From Micavibrio sp. (GTDB lineage Bacteria; Pseudomonadota; Alphaproteobacteria; Micavibrionales; Micavibrionaceae), in assembly GCA_027075555.1 (NCBI GenBank), contig JALTAZ010000112.1:1-36531 (forward strand): a DNA stretch of 36,531 bases, in the 5' to 3' direction. Positions within the stretch are counted from its first letter, which is position 1. Every line of letters begins with the position of its first letter. The notes under the pieces were generated by a model. The model was not told the origin of the DNA and made no database searches. It saw nothing but the letters and a program-made list of their open reading frames with translations. Below are positions 1 to 7,904 of the stretch, one piece after another. The translations under genes were made by a program, and so were the position numbers.

Positions 1-186
1 TATGGAAACCGCACAGGAATCCCTTTAGCACGCAAACATCTTTCTTGGTATTGCACAGAATTTGAAGGATCTGCTGCCCTTCGTGCGGATATAAACACCA
101 TTAAAGACCCCGACCAAGTGAAAGAAAAGCTCATAAATTTTTTCACATCGTACCATAGGCACAGATTTAGGCGCAAAGCAGCCTAG
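1..186 (+). CDS. dusB: tRNA-dihydrouridine synthase DusB, C-terminal end (partial)
   Basis: The first 61 codons read openly in frame 1 to a TAG at 184-186; the gene begins outside the window. The residues (ARKHLSWYCTEFEGSAALRA, then a VKEKLINFF tail) match the C-terminal helical RNA-binding part of DusB/NifR3 proteins, where an RKH-x-x-WY segment is followed by a G-A-A-x-LR-x-x-IN pattern. DusB reduces specific uridines in the tRNA D-arm using FMN and NADPH. The catalytic barrel is not visible, so the assignment rests on this tail only. It converges with slyX, whose end lies 12 bases downstream. Confidence 0.7.
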   Translation, partial: YGNRTGIPLARKHLSWYCTEFEGSAALRADINTIKDPDQVKEKLINFFTSYHRHRFRRKAA

Positions 187-198
187 AGTAAAAAAACA

Positions 199-444
199 TC
201 AGTAATGTGGGGGGCGATTGCAAGTTGCTTGCTCTAAGGTGCTTACCCCCCCTTTTCCATCACTTGAATCATGGTATAGCTGCTCTATCTTATCAACCGC
301 ATACGATAATTGACGCTTTAGAGCTTCAATCTCTTTCCACTGTTCGGTTATAACCTCATTCATTTGCTCCACCTGCTGTTCATGATATGCAAGCGTGGTT
401 TCAATATCTATCAATAAATCATTACAAACTTTTGGAACTTTCAT
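199..444 (-). CDS. slyX: SlyX family protein
   Basis: This 81-residue protein is almost entirely a short coiled coil. It has the SlyX layout: an early IDIETTLAYHEQQVEQMNEV segment, an EQWKEIEALKRQL heptad region around residues 34-47, and the characteristic C-terminal PPHY. SlyX proteins are small cytoplasmic proteins of unknown molecular function; the name comes from a lysis-suppression screen in E. coli, not from a known reaction. Family length is about 70-80 residues, so it is complete. It stands alone between dusB and the thioredoxin gene, transcribed opposite to both. Confidence 0.85.
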   Translation of the reverse strand: MKVPKVCNDLLIDIETTLAYHEQQVEQMNEVITEQWKEIEALKRQLSYAVDKIEQLYHDSSDGKGGVSTLEQATCNRPPHY

Positions 445-539
445 AAAGACGCTAATATCACAAAAACCTTATTATATGCTAGAGATTTTTAATAATCAGC
501 GTACAATCAGATCCATAATATAAATGGTAGGGCAAGAAC

Positions 540-1097
540 ATGCACAAACTTATTATTGTTATATTCTCACTTATAGTTGGGCTAGTCATTGCCTTTTGGG
601 ACATTATTGCCCCACCGGTAGGAACGCCCATATCTACCGAAGAAGTAACAGCCCAAAATACAAAAAAGCTAGCCCCCGATTTTACTTTCGCCGATTTAGA
701 CGGTATAGAGCATAAATTAAGCGATTATCGCGGCAAGACTATTTTGCTAAATATTTGGGCAACATGGTGTCCGCCTTGCATATTTGAAATTCCACAAATG
801 TTAGAGTTAGCGCGGCGCGATCCTGAAGGTCTTGTATTTATAGGATTATCGGTTGATGAGCAAGCAGAGCAAATAAGCAAATTCCTAAACAGCCTACCAA
901 AGGACGTGCGCGCTAATATAGAACTTTCCAATGTGTTATTCTCTCATGATAAGGATAAAGCTATCTCAAAAGACCTGCTTGGAGTAACTAAATATCCTGA
1001 AACCCTTATCATTGATAAAGATGGTTATATAAAAAGCGAAATTGAAGGCGTTGTTGACTGGCTTGGACTAGAAATTGGTGAATTACTTAAGGAATGA
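540..1097 (+). CDS. TlpA/ResA-like membrane-anchored thiol-disulfide oxidoreductase
   Basis: The protein has 185 residues. Residues 1-24 form an uncleaved N-terminal anchor (LIIVIFSLIVGLVIAFW). A thioredoxin-fold domain of the AhpC-TSA/redoxin type follows from about residue 44 (APDFTFADLDG). The active site is WCPPC with cysteines 77 and 80, and the cis-proline is in KYPET at residue 153. This is the TlpA/ResA/CcmG pattern: a periplasmic thioredoxin facing outward, usually reducing apocytochrome c or copper-site cysteines. No cytochrome-biogenesis or haem genes are nearby, so the partner is unknown. A weak GGTAGGG lies 10 bases before the ATG. An ATG at 524 is in another frame and is not the start. 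Confidence 0.85.
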   Translation: MHKLIIVIFSLIVGLVIAFWDIIAPPVGTPISTEEVTAQNTKKLAPDFTFADLDGIEHKLSDYRGKTILLNIWATWCPPCIFEIPQMLELARRDPEGLVFIGLSVDEQAEQISKFLNSLPKDVRANIELSNVLFSHDKDKAISKDLLGVTKYPETLIIDKDGYIKSEIEGVVDWLGLEIGELLKE

Positions 1098-1171
1098 CCA
1101 TAGGTTGAGAAGTGACTATTTTCCCTCTTGCTGTCTGCGCCATAGGCTATAATCGCCCCCGTAGGCACAAT

Positions 1172-1200
1172 AAAAGCCGAATTTGCAAAAGCCGAATTTG
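1172..1200. repeat. Two-copy 15-base tandem repeat
   Basis: The unit AAAAGCCGAATTTGC occurs at 1172-1186 and again, one base short, at 1187-1200. It lies in non-coding DNA after the thioredoxin gene. Only two copies are present, so it may be a chance slippage product. Confidence 0.6.
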
Positions 1201-1528
1201 TAGCCCTATGTGCATTTTCCATAAATATTTGACCCAACAGTCATAAGATATATAATCTGTTTATAGATCATTGGCATATATACATTAGTTACTTTTGATA
1301 AAATTAAAAATAAAAATGCAATCACCACTCGCAGATGCACCTAGCTATCATCTCTTGGCCAAATATAAGGAAGCAACATCTTTAAAGTACGCACATGTGA
1401 CTGTTTATTATTAAAAAGTGGAGCTTTATTATGTTCTACTCTCATTCATCAGTTGATAGCACATAAAAAAAACAGCATAGTGAAGTGCCATTTATCCCGA
1501 AGATATATTCAAAAACCAACGGTAAATC

Positions 1529-1560
1529 TTGACCCTTTACATATAAATTATGTATGTAAA
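1529..1560 (+). promoter_or_regulatory. Possible promoter and inverted repeat before the podJ-like gene
   Basis: TTGACC at 1529-1534 and TATGTA at 1553-1558 resemble sigma-70 -35 and -10 boxes with an 18-base spacer. A perfect 8-base inverted repeat overlaps them: TTTACATA at 1536-1543 and TATGTAAA at 1553-1560, separated by 9 bases. A repressor or activator site overlapping the promoter would look like this, but in AT-rich DNA such palindromes also arise by chance. Confidence 0.35.
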
Positions 1561-1615
1561 TAGCCATAGCAGGTTTTAATCACTAGAGTAACTATACCCG
1601 AAAGGATCGTTAATT

Positions 1616-3985
1616 ATGGGTTTTAAAAAAACATCCGAAGGGCGCGTATTTTTTAAAAGTCCAGATAATGACGATACGCCTAATACAATAGTAGCTCCCG
1701 AAGTTAAAACTGCGGAAAAACCTATAAAATCCACGGCAAAAAAACCTACAATTAAGCAAGATAATATGCAAATGCAAATATTGCTATTGCTTAAATCCCT
1801 TAACTCAAAACTTAAAGATACAAAAGAAGACCAAACCTCAATAAAAAAAGAGCTAGATGAATATAAGGAAACGATCAAATCCCTAGAAGAAAAGACAGAA
1901 AAACAACAAAGCGATTATATTGACCTTGAACAAAAAGTTGCCAGTAAGCAAAATGAAGTTAGCAAGAAATCAACGCGCGTTGAAAATAGTGTAAAAACAA
2001 CATTAAAGCAGCTTGAAGAAGCTAAATCCCTAGTAAAACAGCTTGAAGAAAAATCTGAGGATTACGATAAAACTTTAGAAAAAATAAAAAATGATGTTAA
2101 AACCCAAACTCAAAAACAAAATAAAAATGTAGAAAAACTTAAAGAAACAATAGACAAAAAAAATCAAATAATTGAAAAAAAACAAAAAGCCCTTGAAGAC
2201 ACTCAAAAAATTCAAGGTGAGAAAATGGTTAATAGTGTTGCAACATATGTCGCCTTAACAAAGCGTGTAAGCGATGCAGAAACACGCCAAGAAGCACTTG
2301 ATAATAAAATAGAAGATGCGACCTCTGAATATCTTAAGCTTGATCGTAAAATTGATAAGGTCATTGAGGATCGCAATCGGATCTTACGCAAAGTTGAACG
2401 TATAGAACAAGCGGTACTTGAAACTAGAGATGCTCTTAACGCTAAGGCCATGGTATTACTTACCGATCAGGGAATCGCCGGTGTTAGTATGCCAAAAATA
2501 AGTGACCAGACGCTGCAAACTGACCCAATGATATTGCAACGTCGCCTTCAAGAAGAAGCCATGATGCCATGGTGGCGAAAGCCTATAAGGTTACAAGCAA
2601 CCAGCCTTGCCCTGTTGATATTAGCCGTATTATTATTAGGCTGGGTGCTGAGCGCAGCAAACCGCCCCGATCCAGTTATAACAACACGAGAACCCATTGT
2701 TCAACCACCACCAAAGGTAATATTAAATACACCCAAAAGTGAAGATAAACAAACGCTAAATATTCCGCTGAAAGAGGAAGAAGAAAGTAATATAAAAATA
2801 GCTCACTCTATAGATTCTAAACCAAATTTTCAGCTTGAACATGATTATAATAATAAGGTACCCGCGCAAAACTCTATAAAGGCAATACAAGAAAATAATA
2901 AGCATGATAACCAAGACATTATAAGAAGCAAAGATCTTGATATAAGCAATGATAAGCAAATGCTTGCTGCTATGGAGGAAAACCCTGAAATGGTTGCAGA
3001 GCGCCTAAATCAAATAGAACCACAAAATATTGCTGCGCCTTATAATAAACACTATAATAAACATAAAAAACAAGAAAATAAGGATATAAACGCCAAACAA
3101 ATTGCCTCTGACGCGACATCACCTGCTCAAATTATTGATAATGCTTATATAACAGAGCTTAAAAAACGTATAAAGCCAGATCCTAACCTAAGCAATATTG
3201 CGAAAAAGATAGAAGAAAAAGCCTTTGAAGGTGTTCCTGAAGCTCAACATGATATGGGCGCAATATATGTTTCAGGTAATGGCAAAGTTAAGCAAGACTT
3301 AAAACGTGCCGTCTTATGGTTTCAAGAAGCAGCAAATAACGGTGTTGCTAATGCGAAATATAATTTAGGAGTTTTATATCACCAAGGTATGGGAGTAGAA
3401 AAAAATCTTGATAAGGCATTAAAACTATATACACAGGCAGCAAAATTAGGACACCCTGAGGCTCAATATAATCTGGGAATAGCAAATATTGAGGGTATAG
3501 GCGTTCCTTACAATCCACAAAAAGCAGCCTCTTACTTCAAAGCGGCGGCAAAGCATGGGATTATAGAGGCTGCGTATAATCTTGGTCTTATATATGAAAA
3601 TGGTCTTTTAGGTAAATCCCAACCCGATATTGCCCTTACATGGTATAAACATGCAGCCAATGGCGGAAGCCCTGAGGCAAAATCCGCCATGCAACAATTA
3701 GCAATATCATTGGGTATAAGCCAAGAAGATATAGATAGAATTGTTAAAAATGTAGAAAAGAACAACTCAAGCCTTTCTAATATCAAGGATCAAAAACAAC
3801 TGATATCAAAAACTCAAAATGAGCTTATGCGCCGAGGCTTATATCCTGGCCCTGTCGATGGCGTGATGGGACCGATGACGGAAAATGCTATAAAATCGTT
3901 TCAAAAAGCAGCAAATATAGACGTAACTGGTGAGGTATCTGAAGATTTGCTGAAATATCTTAGAGCATCATCAAGTTACCCTTAA
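1616..3985 (+). CDS. PodJ-like polarity protein: coiled coil, TM, Sel1 repeats, peptidoglycan-binding domain
   Basis: The 789-residue protein has four parts. Residues about 55-270 are lysine/glutamate-rich coiled coil. Residues about 325-347 are a single membrane helix (LALLILAVLLLGWVL). Residues about 521-698 hold four Sel1/TPR-like repeats (for example AVLWFQEAANNG, NAKYNLGVLYHQGMGVEKN). Residues about 724-786 form a PG_binding_1 domain (QNELMRRGLYPGPVDGVMGP). This order matches alphaproteobacterial PodJ-type localization factors, whose cytoplasmic coiled coil organises the new cell pole and whose periplasmic part contacts peptidoglycan. The Asn/Lys-rich linker at about 350-520 is low complexity. 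The start has AAAGGA about 10 bases upstream. PodJ of Caulobacter is longer (around 970 residues, from memory), so orthology is inferred from architecture only. Confidence 0.75.
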   Translation: MGFKKTSEGRVFFKSPDNDDTPNTIVAPEVKTAEKPIKSTAKKPTIKQDNMQMQILLLLKSLNSKLKDTKEDQTSIKKELDEYKETIKSLEEKTEKQQSDYIDLEQKVASKQNEVSKKSTRVENSVKTTLKQLEEAKSLVKQLEEKSEDYDKTLEKIKNDVKTQTQKQNKNVEKLKETIDKKNQIIEKKQKALEDTQKIQGEKMVNSVATYVALTKRVSDAETRQEALDNKIEDATSEYLKLDRKIDKVIEDRNRILRKVERIEQAVLETRDALNAKAMVLLTDQGIAGVSMPKISDQTLQTDPMILQRRLQEEAMMPWWRKPIRLQATSLALLILAVLLLGWVLSAANRPDPVITTREPIVQPPPKVILNTPKSEDKQTLNIPLKEEEESNIKIAHSIDSKPNFQLEHDYNNKVPAQNSIKAIQENNKHDNQDIIRSKDLDISNDKQMLAAMEENPEMVAERLNQIEPQNIAAPYNKHYNKHKKQENKDINAKQIASDATSPAQIIDNAYITELKKRIKPDPNLSNIAKKIEEKAFEGVPEAQHDMGAIYVSGNGKVKQDLKRAVLWFQEAANNGVANAKYNLGVLYHQGMGVEKNLDKALKLYTQAAKLGHPEAQYNLGIANIEGIGVPYNPQKAASYFKAAAKHGIIEAAYNLGLIYENGLLGKSQPDIALTWYKHAANGGSPEAKSAMQQLAISLGISQEDIDRIVKNVEKNNSSLSNIKDQKQLISKTQNELMRRGLYPGPVDGVMGPMTENAIKSFQKAANIDVTGEVSEDLLKYLRASSSYP

Positions 3986-3998
3986 AAAATTATATAGT

Positions 3999-4020
3999 GA
4001 TTTGGCTTTATTTTAAGGCA
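3999..4020. repeat. Intergenic repeat copy 1 (similar to 6328-6349)
   Basis: GATTTGGCTTTATTTTAAGG followed by CA closely resembles the segment at 6328-6349, differing by a few small changes. Both copies are in intergenic DNA: this one after the podJ-like gene, the other before the efflux operon. Function unknown. Confidence 0.4.
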
Positions 4021-4102
4021 AGGCAGCCTAGCAACTTTACATGATAAACGCAGCAACAAAGTCATAAAATAAGTGCACGTTACTATAAAAAATATCAAGT
4101 TA

Positions 4103-4864
4103 TTACTTATTATCTTTGCTATCAGTAACCGGGGCAGCCTTTGCTGTTTCTTGTATTTTTGGCTTTGCCACCAATAGTAATTGTTTTTCAATAACTTGAC
4201 ACTGGGGCTGGCGTATTATACAAAAACTAGATCCCATAGCTAATTGTCGCAGATCTCTGTCTGGATAGACTTCTGTCTTTTCTGAAACATAATTTATGAC
4301 ATTCAAGCATTTCTTTAGATTGTCGCTCATAGAAAGTGGAATTGCCTCATCTTTTGATTTCATAATAACTCCACTACAATTTTCTTTAAGTATCTCTTGA
4401 AAAGGAACTTTTAAATCGTCTGGAGCAACCTTTGAATAATAGAGCCTTTTCATATAATCTTTGGTTAGCTCAACGGTCATAGAAGATATATATCTTAGGC
4501 ATTTTTGTTTTGCCCATTGTCCATTGCAATATTTAGCAATATCTTTCACATGGGGAATAGCCTTCTTGCTATATTCTTTGGATAAAGCTGAATTATCCAT
4601 AGGAACTGCAACTTTAGAAAAATCCAAGCGCCTGTTAACACTACTTCCATAACCATACCATAGTGATTTTGGATCACCAATATCGACATAGTCCTCTGGG
4701 TGAAACATTCCCACAGGCCCTTTGCCTCTTTTTGGTCCACCATCTATTTTTTTCTCAGGTAATTTATATTTTTCCCCTTTATCATCTGCTGAATAAGCCT
4801 TATTTGGAATAGAAAAAACTAAAGACATTGATAAAAGAAATAAAAATGCAGAAAATATTTTCAT
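4103..4864 (-). CDS. Secreted protein of unknown function with six cysteines
   Basis: I do not recognise this 253-residue protein. Residues 1-25 are a clear Sec signal peptide (KIFSAFLFLLSMSLVFS, then AYS before ADD), so the mature protein is periplasmic or exported. The mature part is lysine-rich and has six cysteines, two of them as C-x-x-x-x-x-x-x-C in KYCNGQWAKQKC and two as FCIIRQPQC. This even number suggests disulfides, possibly helped by the TlpA-like protein nearby, though that link is only inferred. There is no TM helix beyond the signal. The C-terminus is a low-complexity Ala/Lys/Asp tail. It converges on the podJ-like gene and is transcribed alone. Confidence 0.7.
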   Translation of the reverse strand: MKIFSAFLFLLSMSLVFSIPNKAYSADDKGEKYKLPEKKIDGGPKRGKGPVGMFHPEDYVDIGDPKSLWYGYGSSVNRRLDFSKVAVPMDNSALSKEYSKKAIPHVKDIAKYCNGQWAKQKCLRYISSMTVELTKDYMKRLYYSKVAPDDLKVPFQEILKENCSGVIMKSKDEAIPLSMSDNLKKCLNVINYVSEKTEVYPDRDLRQLAMGSSFCIIRQPQCQVIEKQLLLVAKPKIQETAKAAPVTDSKDNK

Positions 4865-4964
4865 GCTGACCTCTTATGAAGGTAATATAATTCCACTTAA
4901 ATATTACCATTTTTGAATATTACTATATTGACTTTATAGAACAATAGTATCATGTAAATATGCT

Positions 4965-5120
4965 ATGGTAGAAGAAAAAACATCAAAATCGGTATTTAAA
5001 CGGTTTAAAAAGCCCAGCAAAAACCTTTTTTGGGCATGGATAGCCTATCAAAGCATAAAAGGTACATTAACTCTAAGCTTTATATGGATACCGCTTATTT
5101 ATTTCTGGTTCACCCACTAA
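4965..5120 (+). CDS. Small single-pass membrane protein (51 aa), unknown
   Basis: A 52-codon frame runs from ATG 4965 to TAA 5118-5120. The protein begins with a basic stretch (KSVFKRFKKPSKN) followed by one or two short hydrophobic segments (LFWAWIAYQSIKGTLTLSFI, then WIPLIYFWF), typical of a small inner-membrane protein with its N-terminus inside. Tryptophans and tyrosines sit at the predicted membrane edges. No strong ribosome-binding site is visible. It lies in the gap between two minus-strand genes and is not explained by either. The composition looks like real protein; no family is recognised. Confidence 0.5.
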   Translation: MVEEKTSKSVFKRFKKPSKNLFWAWIAYQSIKGTLTLSFIWIPLIYFWFTH

Positions 5121-5131
5121 CCTTAAGGCAA

Positions 5132-6199
5132 TTAATACAAGCTAAGAGCATCAAATAAGTCTATTAGCGTTTTTGTCTTTTCATAACTTGCTCGTAAAAC
5201 TGCTAACTTAGCCTTGTAAACATCTTTATCATTAGCCTTATCAACCGCTATAGATAGAAGTTTTTCCTGTTCTATTAACGTTGAATAAGCAACTAATATT
5301 CTTTCTATACCCGTTACATAAGAAAGCACCTTGCTTTGGTATTCTTCAATCTCTGGCTTGTAACGGTTATAATCATATAATGATGTAAAATTAAGTTCAC
5401 TTACAGCATTTCCAGCAGTTACTTGCCAAACTACATCACTTTTTGCAAAAACCTGATCTGAAATACCAAGGAATTTATTTAAAGGAACAAAAGGAAATAT
5501 TTTCATCAAATCTTTCTTTGATATAGCCCTACCTACCCTATGAATAAATAATGACTGAGCCGCTTTTATCTTCGCGCTATTATTAAAAAGGTAATATGTG
5601 TTTTCTAATAATAAAGGCGTAATATCATAACTTGGGATAGGGCTATTATCTTTAAGGAGCTCCGAAACATATTCAGGTAACAACTTGGTTAATGACGCAA
5701 TTTCAGCCGTAAATTTTTCAAGGCGCATATTAAATTCAGCTCTGCGATCATTCAGAGCCTTAAGCTCCATTTCTATGGTTTTTGCCTGCTTTTTATCTGC
5801 TCTTTTTAAATTATATTCCTGCTCATCAATATATCGTTCAAGCAGCAACTTTTGATTTTGGATATAGCGATACTCAACGTAATCAAGCACAACATTTTTA
5901 ACTAGAACTACCCTTTGATCCACATAATAATCATATAGTGATCTGATATTTAAATTATCATTATCTGGAAGGGCTTTTTTGTTATCTAACAAAGGATTAA
6001 GCCCCAAAGCAGATGTAACTAGCCTATCTAACGCAGAATCAACAAAAAAACTCCACCATGATTCAAAAACCTTATTAAATTTACTTGCCTTAACAAATTC
6101 CTCGCCGCTAGAAACGCTACCAAGCGTGCTCTTATACTTCAAAGTTTGACAAGAAGTAACTAGAAAAATACTTAATATAACTATTGGCAACTTAACCAT
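5132..6199 (-). CDS. Degenerate TolC/NodT-like outer-membrane lipoprotein
   Basis: The 355-residue protein starts with a lipoprotein signal (LSIFLVTSCQ, lipidated Cys 17). Near residues 48-72 it has WWSFFVDSALDRLVTSALGL, the same motif as the W-W-x-x-x-x-D-x-x-L-x-x-L-(I/V)-x-x-A-L signature of NodT-type outer-membrane efflux factors. Long helical segments with many Lys/Glu/Ala follow, as in the TolC helical barrel. It is about 110 residues shorter than the intact factor encoded just across the divergent promoter region (6489-7904) and lacks the usual second-half repeat signature (E-N-R-P-D). It is probably a diverged or decaying duplicate, or a helper lipoprotein. Whether it still forms a channel cannot be told. 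Confidence 0.6.
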   Translation of the reverse strand: MVKLPIVILSIFLVTSCQTLKYKSTLGSVSSGEEFVKASKFNKVFESWWSFFVDSALDRLVTSALGLNPLLDNKKALPDNDNLNIRSLYDYYVDQRVVLVKNVVLDYVEYRYIQNQKLLLERYIDEQEYNLKRADKKQAKTIEMELKALNDRRAEFNMRLEKFTAEIASLTKLLPEYVSELLKDNSPIPSYDITPLLLENTYYLFNNSAKIKAAQSLFIHRVGRAISKKDLMKIFPFVPLNKFLGISDQVFAKSDVVWQVTAGNAVSELNFTSLYDYNRYKPEIEEYQSKVLSYVTGIERILVAYSTLIEQEKLLSIAVDKANDKDVYKAKLAVLRASYEKTKTLIDLFDALSLY

Positions 6200-6327
6200 T
6201 TACGATTTTCCCTTTTAGAATAGAATATAAACTAAAGCTATAACCAACAAATTCAAGCAAAGCTCAAAATATATAAACTCTTTACTGTGTAAATCTATGC
6301 TGTGCAAACCTACAATAACGCTACAGC

Positions 6328-6349
6328 GATTGGCTTTATTTTAGGACAA
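6328..6349. repeat. Intergenic repeat copy 2 (similar to 3999-4020)
   Basis: GATTGGCTTTATTTTAGGAC followed by AA is an imperfect copy of the element at 3999-4020. It lies between the divergent lipoprotein gene and the efflux operon, where promoters for both are expected. Confidence 0.4.
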
Positions 6350-6488
6350 TGCAAGTTACTATATAAATTCTATATTATTAAGGAACTTAATGTTTGATAT
6401 TAGAAAAGGAAAATGTAGTCTATGTACCTATTACATAATATGGATTACAAAATACTTATGGATTATAAAATACTAATGAATGAGTTAA

Positions 6489-7904
6489 ATGCATTTTAGA
6501 ATCACTTATATTGCTATAATTTTGCTTATAGCCCCTCTTTCAGGGTGTATGGAGATGCTTTCACGTGATATGAATGCTGGCGTGGATTTGAGCCATGAAT
6601 ATGTTTCAAACGCTCAAAAACAACAAAGTAACCAACCACCCCAAATGCAAAAATGGTGGCTCGCTTATGATGATGCAGATTTAAATAATTTAATTACTCA
6701 CGCCCTTTCAAATAGCCCAAGCCTAGGCCAAATACGCGCGCGCCTAAAACAGACCCAAGCTATATCAGTACAAAGCGGCGCTAGCTTGCTTCCTGCATTA
6801 GAGACAAGCGTAACTCGCAATGGTTATGATGGCAACAACACGCCAAGTGCTAGCTTTGATCTTAGCGGAGCAGCAGGCTATGAACTTGACTTATGGGGTA
6901 AGAACAAAGCCACCATAAAATCAAATAAGCTGCAAGAACAAGCAACGCTAGAAGATCTTTACGCAGCCTCGATAACATTAAGCGCGGCAATAGTTGAAAA
7001 CTGGCTTGATATAATGTCACTAATCGAACAAGAAGAGCTTATAAAACAGCAAATAAAAGTAAATCTATACCTATTGGAGCTACAGCAATCACGCTATGAA
7101 AATGGAGCAGCAAGTGCCTTGGCCGTATTACAGCAAGAAGAAAATCTTGCACGTATAAAATCACTCCTTCCTGATATTTTATCAGCGCAGCAAATAGCGA
7201 CCAACAATATATCACTTTTAATAGGAAATACCCCATCTAATACATTGAAAATAAAAACAAGAATGCTTCCAAAGCCCCTAAACATACCAGATCGTGGACT
7301 GCCCTCTCAATTATTGGAAAACCGCCCCGATATTACTGCGGCATGGCTTAGGGTATTGAGCGCAGATTGGGCAGAAAAAGCCGCATTTAACAACCGCCTT
7401 CCCCGCTTTGATATATCTGTAATATATTCAACAAGCGCAAGCAAAATTAGCTCTTTATTTGATACTTGGTTGCTTAATATGGTCGCTGGTATAGCCTCAC
7501 CCATATTTGATGGAAACAAGAGAAAAGCCGAACAAATAAGACAAAAAGCCATAGCCGATGAGCGTTTTCAAGCATATCGTGCCATAGTATTATCAGCCGT
7601 AAATGAAGTTGAAAACGCCCTTACCAGAAATAACTTTCAGGATAAAAAACTTAAAGCATTGGAAGAACAACTTTTGGCATCTAAAAAAACTTTGGAACAA
7701 GCAAGATTCAGCTATGCTAATGGCAATACAAGCTATATCAATATTCTAACTAGCATAAATAACGTACAAACATTAGAACAGCAAATCGCCAGAGAGAAGC
7801 TTTTGCAAGCAAAAGAAAGAGTGCGCCTTTGCCGCGCGTTAGGCGGGCGAAGTTGGGCAAAGAAAATAAATAACAATATAACCCGACAAAAGGGTAGGAA
7901 ATGA
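6489..7904 (+). CDS. RND efflux outer-membrane factor, NodT family lipoprotein
   Basis: This 471-residue protein begins with a lipoprotein signal peptide (ILLIAPLSGC, Cys 20). It carries both conserved halves of the outer-membrane factor family: KWWLAYDDADLNNLITHAL near residue 55, the GYELDLWGKN motif near residue 137, LLENRPDITAAW in the middle, and the second repeat ending with QARFSYANGNTSYINIL. Family members form trimeric outer-membrane barrels with periplasmic helical tunnels and dock to an adaptor-pump pair. It is the first gene of the operon, and its stop overlaps the start of the adaptor gene by four bases (ATGA), so the two are translationally coupled. Length is normal for the family. 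Confidence 0.9.
   Translation: MHFRITYIAIILLIAPLSGCMEMLSRDMNAGVDLSHEYVSNAQKQQSNQPPQMQKWWLAYDDADLNNLITHALSNSPSLGQIRARLKQTQAISVQSGASLLPALETSVTRNGYDGNNTPSASFDLSGAAGYELDLWGKNKATIKSNKLQEQATLEDLYAASITLSAAIVENWLDIMSLIEQEELIKQQIKVNLYLLELQQSRYENGAASALAVLQQEENLARIKSLLPDILSAQQIATNNISLLIGNTPSNTLKIKTRMLPKPLNIPDRGLPSQLLENRPDITAAWLRVLSADWAEKAAFNNRLPRFDISVIYSTSASKISSLFDTWLLNMVAGIASPIFDGNKRKAEQIRQKAIADERFQAYRAIVLSAVNEVENALTRNNFQDKKLKALEEQLLASKKTLEQARFSYANGNTSYINILTSINNVQTLEQQIAREKLLQAKERVRLCRALGGRSWAKKINNNITRQKGRK

Larger units (their letters stand above)
1098..1615. other. Intergenic region upstream of the podJ-like gene
   Basis: No convincing gene is seen in these 518 bases. The minus-strand open frame reaching into it from the thioredoxin gene has no family resemblance, and its Asn-Ser-Ala-Phe repetition is just a 15-base tandem repeat read as protein. 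The region contains that tandem repeat and, near the right end, an inverted repeat and a possible promoter for the next gene. No tRNA-like T-arm was found. Confidence 0.6.

Noticed and set aside
1025-1237. Minus-strand 70-codon frame with Asn-Ser-Ala-Phe repeats
   Set aside because: It overlaps the thioredoxin gene antisense and its repetition is the 15-base tandem repeat; no family resemblance.
1576-1878. Minus-strand 100-codon frame opposite the podJ-like N-terminus
   Set aside because: Serine/leucine-rich antisense shadow of a lysine/glutamate coiled coil.
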